From the NCBI RefSeq assembly GCF_001866665.1, contig NZ_MLYO01000023.1:1-64000 (forward strand): a DNA stretch of 64,000 nt, in the 5' to 3' direction. Shown in pieces: positions 57,901-64,000 of this stretch (position 1 is the first letter of the stretch; each line of letters begins with the position of its first letter). Made by a program: the position numbers and the translations under genes. A model generated the notes under the pieces. The model was given only the letters and a program-made list of their open reading frames with translations, did not search any database and was not told the origin of the DNA. This DNA comes from Streptomyces monashensis. GTDB taxonomy: Bacteria; Actinomycetota; Actinomycetes; Streptomycetales; Streptomycetaceae.

Positions 57901-58219
57901 CGGCGGCGAGATCCAGGAAGAACGGCCGCCAGTCCCCCAACTCCCGTGGCGTCAGCCGCAGTCCGCCGCCGTCGTCGGCGAAGGTGACGCGCAGCACCTC
58001 CGCCTCGCCCAGCACGTGCAGGAACGCGGACTCCATGACCGCCGCGTCCAGTTCACCGGCCACATCCCACATGGTCAGCGCATGGTTCAGCGTGTCGGCA
58101 GACATGTCCTCCGCCAGCCACAGTCCTTTATGCGCAGACGACGCACCGAACGAACGCACAGAGATCAACCCCTCAGCAAACAGGCCCGGGAACCGGAGGA
58201 ATTCGCGGATCACCCCCAC
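54935..58219 (-). CDS. NRPS module (C-A-T) with degenerate adenylation domain
   Basis: 1094 residues. Condensation domain about 30-460 (active site HHLVSDGFG), adenylation about 480-990, carrier domain about 1000-1075 (FFDLGGNSLRAIRL, Ser for the phosphopantetheine). The A3 core that normally reads YTSGSTGxPKG is YGCATTGAATG, and the A10 core NGKxDR is GGRTDR, so both lysines expected for ATP and carboxylate binding are missing; other cores (GAYLPVDP, GELYVAGPGVARGY, RTGDRVRW, RIELAEIE) are normal. No thioesterase or reductase domain follows. It lies 24 bases after the PKS gene. Start may be GTG 58219 or GTG 58159 (GAGGGG upstream). Confidence 0.9.
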   Translation of the reverse strand: MGVIREFLRFPGLFAEGLISVRSFGASSAHKGLWLAEDMSADTLNHALTMWDVAGELDAAVMESAFLHVLGEAEVLRVTFADDGGGLRLTPRELGDWRPFFLDLAAAADPEQAARDALADLVRRPFDLGRDLLFRMGVVRLAADRSLVVIAYHHLVSDGFGTGGLLSRRLAEVYTALARGERVPGLPHPWDAESFAAEATEYLASERFTEDREFWRAYLADAPAPAQVPRVALSDATRSALSEPMSDVDRWGELTEPIGMVSRTLTVPRAEADAWTEAAESLGVWMSSMLTAAAAVFLRHRCDRPEFLVSLAAGNRTGVASRTPGLAVNVVPVRVRVPLTATFAEIADAMVDETYEVFGHTACHYSDIQRASETVLSDRGSFGAVMNVVDFVERLHFAGHPARYLGGTTGAFDELSIGVYTDGSADSDLYIRLDAPASLYDRAELRFIGEELVAYVRAVVAADARPVGALDVLGGAERDRVPTAPDDTHAPDPQPTVPQLFARQVERDPDAVALVSGDAAVSYRELDERSNRLAEALRRRHVGPETVVAVALPRSVDLVVALLAVVKAGGAYLPVDPAFPVERIRPVADDCPVRFLLTDAATAEALSPALDVPAIVFDDIRSDTAADGSAGARKVPVPVHQDSLLAVTYGCATTGAATGVAVTHRNVRRLVLDRSLREAGHGTVLWHAPHTSDAFPLEVWVPLLNGGRVVVAPAGEPGVDALTELCAVHGITTLRLPAGLFTAIAAERPERVAGLREVWTAGERVPAAAVRRLREACPGLTVVTGHGPAETTGFAASHRLAADEPAHHAGAVGRSADDTALYVLGPGLAPVPEGVTGELYVAGPGVARGYPGRPGPTAERFVPCPFGPAGALMHRTGDRVRWGAGGLLEYVGRADARADVRGVRIELAEIEEALSEHTGLARSAVAVRADGAGQQRLVAYAVPAGGRTVSAEELRRFAARRLPESMVPSVFTLLERLPVTAGGRTDRASLPDPEFDDGTYRAPRNDTERVLAAAFADVLELDRVGIDEDFFDLGGNSLRAIRLVGLIRAELSQEVSIRQLFAARTITGLSDMWKDLARSSRPTLRRRTKEGAVL

Positions 58220-58243
58220 CTTCAGGGGAGTGGGTCAGCCCTT

Positions 58244-61200
58244 TCAAGACACCTTGGCAACAGGCGGGACGGACCGCTGTCGAGCTTGCGGCGTCCCGCC
58301 GGCGGGACGGTCCCGCAGCGAGGACATGATGTGCCCGGCGATCCGTCTCGGTGTCGGGTGCCGCAGCACCATGTTCGCCCTCAGCCCGAGTCCGGTCGAC
58401 GCGGTCAGCCGTTTGCTCAGGTCCATCGACAGCATCGAGTCGAATCCGAGCTCCTTGAACTCCTGGTCGGGGTCGACGGATTCGCCGGAGGGCAGACCGA
58501 GCACGACGGCGACCTTCTCCAGGACGTGGTCGAGGACGAAGGCCTGCGCGTCGTCGGCGCAGAGAGCGGAGAGCCGGTCCGGCACGGGGACGAGGCGGTC
58601 GTCGTCCGCGGGCGGATCCGCCGGGGGCACCTGCGCCGCCACCGCCGTCGCCGAGGAGGCCAGCCAGTACCGCTGCCGCTGGAAGGCGTACGTCGGAAGG
58701 TCGACGCGCCGGCGCGTGCCGAACAGGGCGCCCCAGTCCACCGTCCCGCCCCGGACGTGGAACTGGGCCAGCGAGCCGACCACGGACGCCACCTCGTCCC
58801 GGTCCCGCCGGGTCGACGCGAGGACCAGGGCGTCGTCCACGTCCTCGACGATCTCCTGCACCGGGACGGTCAGCACGGGGTGCGGGCTCATCTCGACGAA
58901 CACCCGGAATCCGTCCTCGGCCAGGCGCCGGACGGACGTCTCGAAGAGGACCTTTTCGCGCAGGTTGTCGTACCAGTACTCGCCGTTCAGCCGCGCGGTG
59001 TCGATGACCTCGCCGTACAGGGTCGAGCAGAAGGGCAGGGCCGACGTCCGCGGGCTCACGTCGGACAGCGAGCCGGTCACCTGCGCGCGGACCCGGGTCA
59101 CCTGGGGTGAATGGGAGGCGTAGTCGACGGGGATCCGCCGGGCCTGGACGTCCTCGGCCTTCATCTTCTCGACGAACTCGTCGAGTGCGCCGGACTCCCC
59201 GGAGACCACCACGGAGCGGGGGCCGTTGACGACGGCGATGCTCAACCGGTCGCTCCAGGGGACGAGGCGTTCCGCGACGACCTGCGCGGACTGGGCCACC
59301 GATGCCATCCCCCCGTGCCCCTTCAGGTCCACCAGGGCCTTGCTGCGCAGCGCCACGACCCTGGTGGCGTCCCGCAGTGACAGCGCACCGCACACGTGGG
59401 CGGCGGCGATCTCGCCCTGGCTGTGTCCCACCACCGCGGCCGGTTCCACGCCCCAGGACCGCCACAGGGCGGCCAGGGACACCATCACGGAGAACAGGGC
59501 CGGCTGCACCACGTCCACCCGGTCCAGGGCCGGTGCCCCCGCCACGCCGCGCACCACGTCCAGCAGCGACCAGTCGACCCACTCGGCCAGTGCGTCCGCG
59601 CACGCGTCGAGGCTGCGCGCGAAGACCGGGAAGGCGTCGTAGAGCTGCCGGCCCATGCCGGCCCACTGCGACCCCTGTCCGGGAAACATGAAGACGACGC
59701 CGCCGAGGTTCCCGGCGACCCCACGCACCACCCCGGCGGACTCCACGCCGTCGCCCAGTGCCGTCAGACCGCGTCGCAACTCGTCCTGGTCGCGGCCCAG
59801 CACCACCGCACGGTGCGGGAACCGCGACCGGCTCGACACCAACGACCAGCCCACATCGGCGAGATCGGAGTCCGGGTCGGCGGCGGCGACGTCGCGCAGC
59901 CTGCCCGCCTGCCGCTCCAGCGCGGCCGCGCTCTTGCCGGACACCACCCACGGTACGAGGCCGCCGACCACGCCCGAGTCCGGACCGCGCCCGTCCCCCC
60001 GCTCCTGCGTCCGCTCGTGCGGTGGTGCCTCTTCCAGGATCACGTGGGCGTTGGTGCCGCTGACCCCGAAGGAGGACACCCCGGCCCGCCGGGGACCGTC
60101 CGCCCGGGTCCACTCACGCCCCTCCACCAGGAGTTCGACCGCGCCGGAGGACCAGTCCACGTGCCGGGAGGGCGCATCCACGTGCAGCGTCTTCGGCAGG
60201 TACCCGTGGCGCAGGGCCAGCACCGCCTTGATGACTCCGCCGACCCCCGCGGCGGCCATGGAGTGACCGATGTTCGACTTCAGGGAGCCCAGCCAGAGCG
60301 GCCGGTCCTCGGCCCGGCCCTGCCCGTAGGTCGCCAGCAGGGCACCGGCCTCGATGGGGTCGCCCAGCACGGTTCCGGTGCCGTGGGCCTCGACCAGGTC
60401 CACGTCGCAGGGCGAGACCCCCGCGTTCGCCAGCGCTGTGCGGATCACCCGCTCCTGGGCGCGGCCGTTGGGAGCGGTCAGCCCGTTGCTGGCCCCGTCC
60501 TGGTTCACCGCGCTGCCGCGCAGGACGGCGAGCACCGGGTGGCCGTTGCGGCGGGCGTCGGACAGCCGCTCCAGCAGCAGCACGCCCACTCCCTCGGCCC
60601 AGCCGGTCCCGTCCGCCCCGTCCGCGAAGGCCTTGCAGCGGCCACCGGCCGACAGGGCGCCCTGCCGGGAGAACTCCACGAACATCGCGGGCGTCGGCAT
60701 CACCGACGCCCCGCCCGCCAGCGCGAGCGAGCACTCCCCCGAACGCAGGGACTGCGCCGCCGTGTGCAGGGCCACCAGCGACGACGAACACGCCGTGTCC
60801 ATGGACACCGCCGGCCCGGTCAGCCCCAGCTCGTACGCCACCCGGCCGGAGGCGACGCTCAGCGCGCTGCCGTACAGCAGGTAGCCCTCCAGCTCCTTCG
60901 GGCTCCCTTCCAGGAAACGCCAGCCGTACTCGGACGAACTCACCCCGGTGAAGACGCCGACATCGGTCCCGCGCAGGTCGGCGGGGACGATCCCGGCCCG
61001 CTCGAAGACCTCCCACGACGTCTCCAGCAGCAGACGGTGGTGGGGATCGACCGCCAGCGCCTCACGCGGACTGATGCCGAAGAACTCGGCGTCAAAACCG
61101 GCCACGTCCGTCAGGAAGCCGCCCTGACGCGTGTACGAACGGCCGACGGCGTCGGGGTCCGGGTCGTACACGTCCCGCCAGCCGCGGTCCTTCGGGAACT

Positions 61201-61435
61201 CGCCCACGACGTCCAGGCCGCCGCGGACCACTCCCCACAGGTCCTCCGGCGACGCGACACCTCCCGGATAGCGGCACGCCATGGACACCACGGCGATCGG
61301 CTCGCCGCGGCCGGCTTTCAGGGCCTCGTTCTCCCGACGGAGCCGGTCGCGCTCCTCCAGCAGTGCGCGCAGGGCCCGCTGGACCCGGTCCGCGCCCTCC
61401 TGCGTGCGATCCGCGGAGTCGGTCATGTCACTCAC
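58244..61435 (-). CDS. type I PKS module KS-AT-ACP (methylmalonyl-specific AT)
   Basis: 1063 residues. A charged coiled-coil docking helix (15-42, [20 protein letters not shown]) precedes KS (45-470; Cys in DTACSSS, His in EAHGTGT and KSNIGH), AT (about 560-880; GHSQGEI with active Ser, and YASH, the methylmalonyl-CoA fingerprint) and ACP (about 960-1035; [11 protein letters not shown]). There are no KR, DH or ER domains, so the beta-keto group would stay unreduced. Its ATG overlaps the upstream PKS stop (ATGA, 61435-61432). The next gene is the NRPS, so the chain would pass from ketide to amino acid. Confidence 0.95.
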   Translation of the reverse strand: MSDMTDSADRTQEGADRVQRALRALLEERDRLRRENEALKAGRGEPIAVVSMACRYPGGVASPEDLWGVVRGGLDVVGEFPKDRGWRDVYDPDPDAVGRSYTRQGGFLTDVAGFDAEFFGISPREALAVDPHHRLLLETSWEVFERAGIVPADLRGTDVGVFTGVSSSEYGWRFLEGSPKELEGYLLYGSALSVASGRVAYELGLTGPAVSMDTACSSSLVALHTAAQSLRSGECSLALAGGASVMPTPAMFVEFSRQGALSAGGRCKAFADGADGTGWAEGVGVLLLERLSDARRNGHPVLAVLRGSAVNQDGASNGLTAPNGRAQERVIRTALANAGVSPCDVDLVEAHGTGTVLGDPIEAGALLATYGQGRAEDRPLWLGSLKSNIGHSMAAAGVGGVIKAVLALRHGYLPKTLHVDAPSRHVDWSSGAVELLVEGREWTRADGPRRAGVSSFGVSGTNAHVILEEAPPHERTQERGDGRGPDSGVVGGLVPWVVSGKSAAALERQAGRLRDVAAADPDSDLADVGWSLVSSRSRFPHRAVVLGRDQDELRRGLTALGDGVESAGVVRGVAGNLGGVVFMFPGQGSQWAGMGRQLYDAFPVFARSLDACADALAEWVDWSLLDVVRGVAGAPALDRVDVVQPALFSVMVSLAALWRSWGVEPAAVVGHSQGEIAAAHVCGALSLRDATRVVALRSKALVDLKGHGGMASVAQSAQVVAERLVPWSDRLSIAVVNGPRSVVVSGESGALDEFVEKMKAEDVQARRIPVDYASHSPQVTRVRAQVTGSLSDVSPRTSALPFCSTLYGEVIDTARLNGEYWYDNLREKVLFETSVRRLAEDGFRVFVEMSPHPVLTVPVQEIVEDVDDALVLASTRRDRDEVASVVGSLAQFHVRGGTVDWGALFGTRRRVDLPTYAFQRQRYWLASSATAVAAQVPPADPPADDDRLVPVPDRLSALCADDAQAFVLDHVLEKVAVVLGLPSGESVDPDQEFKELGFDSMLSMDLSKRLTASTGLGLRANMVLRHPTPRRIAGHIMSSLRDRPAGGTPQARQRSVPPVAKVS

Positions 61436-64000
61436 CTCTTCTCATCCAGAGCCAGGTCGACCAGTGCTTCCAGATCCAGGTCCGACAGTCCGTCCGCAGC
61501 GGTGTCCGCACCGCTGTCCACGCCGGTGTCCGCCTCTGCCGCCGGTCCGCCGCCGCTCGACCGGGCCGGGTCGGCGCACGCCAGGACCAGCTCCAGGAGG
61601 CCCGCGCTGCGCAGGCTGTCGATCGAGACGTTCCGCAGCACTTCACGGATCTCGGTGTCCTCGACCGCGCCCGTGCCGGGTGCCGGAGTCAGGCGGCCGG
61701 CGAGGTGCTCGCCCAGCTCGCGCGGTGTCGGGTAGCTGAAGACGAGGGTGGTCGGCAGGCGCAGTCCGGTCGCGGCGGCCAGGCGGTTGCAGAGTTCGAC
61801 CGACGTCAGCGAGTCGAAGCCGAGCTGGGTGAACGCCTGGTCGGCGTCGACGACCGCGCCGGAGGGGTGTCCGAGCACGAGGGCGACCTGGTCGCGGACC
61901 CAGTCCAGGACGACGGCCGCCGCCTCGTCCGCCGACAGGCCGGCCAGCCGGGCGGACAGTCCGGGAGAGCCGCCGTCGTGCGCCGTGCCGGTCCGGTCGC
62001 GGCGTGGCCGGCCGCCGTCGACGAGCTCGCGCAGGAGCGGCGGCAGCTCGTCACCGGTCCTGTTGCGCAGCGCGGCGACGTCCACACGGGCCGGGACGAG
62101 GACCGGCTTGTCCAGCGCGCACGCCGCGTCGAACAGGGCCAGTGCCTCGGGTGTCGGCATCGCGGCCAGGCCCGTGCGCCTGAGCCGGGAGAGGTCGGCC
62201 CGGTCCAGTTCCCCGGTCATGCCGCTGCTCTGCTCCCACCAGCCCCAGGCCAGTGAGGTGCCGACCAGGCCGGATGCCCGGCGCTGTGCCGCCAGGCCGT
62301 CCAGGAAGGCGTTGGCCGCGGCGTAGTTCGCCTGCCCCGCGGTGCCGAGGGTGCCCGCGAGGGCGGAGAACTGGATGAACGCCGAGAGGGTGTGCCGCCG
62401 GGTCAGCTCGTGGAGATGGAGCGCACCACCGGCCTTCGCGCTCAGCACGTGGCCGAGGCTCTGCGCGGTCAGCGACTCGACGGTGCCGTCGGCCAGCACA
62501 CCGGCCGCGTGCACGACCGCCGTCAGCGGATACCGGCCGGGCAGGTCCGCGAACAGGTCGGCCACCGCGGCCCGGTCCGCGACATCGCACTGCACGACGC
62601 GGACGGCGGCGCCCGCGCCCTCCAGGTCCGCGACCAGTTCGGCAGCCCCCTCGGCGGCCGCTCCCCGGCGGCTCGCCAGGAGCAGGCTGCGCACACCGTG
62701 TTCGGCGACGAGGTGCCGCGCCACGAGCGACCCCACTCCCCCGGTCCCGCCGGTGACCAGCACGGTGCCGCCGCCGAAGCCGCCGCCGACGTCGAGGACC
62801 AGCTTGCCGACGTGGCGGCCCCGGCTCATCTCGCGGAACGTCCCGCGCGCGTCGCGGACGTCGCGCACGGAGACCGGGTTCAGCCGCAGCCGCCCGGCGG
62901 CGAACAGCTCCATGACGGCCCGGAACATCTCGTGGATGGTGTCCGGGCCCGTCGCGTAGAGGTCGAAGGCCTGGTAGGCGACCCCGGGGTGATCGGCTGC
63001 CACCCGCTGGGGATCGCGGATGTCCGTCTTTCCCATCTCGACGAAGTCCCCGCCCTCGGGGAGCAGTGTCAGCGAGGCGTCGACGAAGGAGTGCGCGAGG
63101 GAGTTCAGTACGACGTCCACACCGCGGCCGTCGGAGGAGTCCAGGAACTTCTCGGCGAACTCCAGGTCGCGCGACGACGCCAGGTGCGCGTCGTCCAGGC
63201 CCAGGGCGCGCAGGGTGGGCCACTTGGCCGGGCTCGCGGTCGCGTATATCTCGGCGCCGACGTGCCGGGCCAGCTGGACGGCGGCCATCCCGACTCCGCC
63301 GGCCGCGGCGTGGATGAGGATCCGCTGCCCCGTGCGGAGCCCGGTCGCGTGGAAGAGCGCGTAGTAGGCGGTGAGGAAGGCGCAGGGCACGGACGCCGCC
63401 TCCGCGTGGCTCCACCCGTCGGGGACGGGCATCAGCATGCGGTGATCGGCCACGGCCACGCGGCCGAAGGCGCCGGAGAAGATGCCGGTCACCCGGTCAC
63501 CCGGCGCGAACCGGGTCACGTCGTCGGCCACCTCCAGCACGACACCGGCGCCCTCGCTGCCGAGCCCGGCGTCGATGGCCGTTCTGTCCACCAGTCCCAG
63601 GGCGATCGTGACGTCCCGGAAGTTGAGTCCCGCGGCCTGCACGGCGATGCGGACCTGTCCACTCGTCAGGGGCGCCTCCACCTCGGGGCACGGCACCCAG
63701 GTCAGGTTCTCCAGCGTCCCCCTGCTCGGGATGCCCAGCCGGTGGGCGTCGGCCGCCGGGGGCTCGATCCGATGGTCCGCGGGTGCGGCCGGCGTCAGGC
63801 GGGGGACGAGGAACGCGCCGTCGCGCAGCGCCAGTTGGTCCTCGGCGAGGGCGAGCGCGTCCGGGAAGCGGGCCCAGGACGTCTCCTCGTCGTCGATGTC
63901 CACCAGCCGGAACCTGCCGGGGTGCTCCGTCCGCGCGGACCGGATCAGGCCCCACACGGACGCGCCGGGCAGGCTCTCCACGCTCTCCCCGCCACCGGTG
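61432..64000 (-). CDS. type I PKS module, C-terminal part (ER-KR-ACP), cut by window edge
   Basis: About 856 residues are visible. They begin in the linker upstream of ER ([20 protein letters not shown]). [16 protein letters not shown] and the NADPH loop [41 protein letters not shown] with the catalytic Ser/Tyr/Asn in [30 protein letters not shown] is an LxD-type motif, suggesting a B-type ketoreductase. [15 protein letters not shown] helical docking tail ends the protein ([20 protein letters not shown]). KS, AT and DH are expected outside the window. A fully reducing module would give a saturated unit to the next PKS. Confidence 0.95.
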   Translation of the reverse strand, partial: TGGGESVESLPGASVWGLIRSARTEHPGRFRLVDIDDEETSWARFPDALALAEDQLALRDGAFLVPRLTPAAPADHRIEPPAADAHRLGIPSRGTLENLTWVPCPEVEAPLTSGQVRIAVQAAGLNFRDVTIALGLVDRTAIDAGLGSEGAGVVLEVADDVTRFAPGDRVTGIFSGAFGRVAVADHRMLMPVPDGWSHAEAASVPCAFLTAYYALFHATGLRTGQRILIHAAAGGVGMAAVQLARHVGAEIYATASPAKWPTLRALGLDDAHLASSRDLEFAEKFLDSSDGRGVDVVLNSLAHSFVDASLTLLPEGGDFVEMGKTDIRDPQRVAADHPGVAYQAFDLYATGPDTIHEMFRAVMELFAAGRLRLNPVSVRDVRDARGTFREMSRGRHVGKLVLDVGGGFGGGTVLVTGGTGGVGSLVARHLVAEHGVRSLLLASRRGAAAEGAAELVADLEGAGAAVRVVQCDVADRAAVADLFADLPGRYPLTAVVHAAGVLADGTVESLTAQSLGHVLSAKAGGALHLHELTRRHTLSAFIQFSALAGTLGTAGQANYAAANAFLDGLAAQRRASGLVGTSLAWGWWEQSSGMTGELDRADLSRLRRTGLAAMPTPEALALFDAACALDKPVLVPARVDVAALRNRTGDELPPLLRELVDGGRPRRDRTGTAHDGGSPGLSARLAGLSADEAAAVVLDWVRDQVALVLGHPSGAVVDADQAFTQLGFDSLTSVELCNRLAAATGLRLPTTLVFSYPTPRELGEHLAGRLTPAPGTGAVEDTEIREVLRNVSIDSLRSAGLLELVLACADPARSSGGGPAAEADTGVDSGADTAADGLSDLDLEALVDLALDEKR

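Noticed and set aside
55469..59110. 1213-codon plus-strand frame
   Set aside because: Antisense shadow of the NRPS and PKS genes, caused by high GC at third codon positions.
1..64000. CRISPR arrays, insertion sequences, integrases or phage genes
   Set aside because: Looked for repeats with regular spacers, DDE or recombinase motifs and found none.

Overview
The window is very GC-rich. It has GTG and TTG starts, short spacers, many TetR/MarR/MerR/GntR regulators, secreted proteins and GNAT acetyltransferases, and a modular polyketide/non-ribosomal peptide locus at its right edge. This is the pattern of a Streptomyces or close relative, probably an accessory (arm-like) chromosomal region, because no core operons are present and at least nine gene remnants are visible. 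The organism is inferred from gene content only.

Layout. 1-9.8 kb: tail of a TetR regulator, a VOC protein, a three-gene ArsR/SRPBCC/DHFR-like operon, a GNAT, a secreted peptidoglycan-binding protein, a methyltransferase, a lipoprotein, an E. coli-type pyrF and two metabolic enzymes. 9.9-18 kb: an SDR/TetR divergent pair around twin palindromes, a GNAT translationally coupled to an extra IF-1 gene, a stand-alone prenyl-synthase-like protein, an AraC/GyrI regulator, a DUF2993 protein and another GNAT. 18-21 kb: small secreted proteins, including an operon of two beta/gamma-crystallin-like (I36-type) proteins around a lipoprotein. 21.5-29.7 kb: an orphan hoxX, a TGTCA-N4-TGACA operator before a broken DUF2993 gene and an MMPL exporter, a GDPD, a PIG-L deacetylase and a metallophosphoesterase. 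29.7-40.5 kb: a MocR regulator, snapalysin, a small XRE regulator, hydrolases mixed with gene remnants, an MGT-type glycosyltransferase, a secreted GH101-like hydrolase and a protein strongly resembling the Cyt cytolytic delta-endotoxins. 40.7-51.3 kb: a DHA2 exporter with a divergent TetR, a lipoprotein carbonic anhydrase, an MFS transporter, a LysE exporter, thiol peroxidase, a stand-alone cytochrome b and a GbsR/MarR regulator facing a DUF4097 protein. 52.5-64 kb: type II thioesterase, alpha/beta hydrolase and MerR on the plus strand, facing a minus-strand hybrid PKS-PKS-NRPS operon that runs off the window.

The most unusual signal is a pair of near-identical 144-base elements (43551-43694 and 47019-47162). 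Each folds on paper into a tRNA-like shape with a canonical T-arm, a 7-bp acceptor stem and a serine-type variable arm, but no normal anticodon arm. All three differences between the copies fall in predicted loops. Each copy is preceded by three GTCAG motifs spaced exactly 11 bp apart, although the bases between the motifs have diverged. This looks like a duplicated, regulated structured RNA. Other points of interest are the Cyt-like toxin, the NRPS adenylation domain that has lost both expected lysines, the orphan hoxX and several clear operator architectures.
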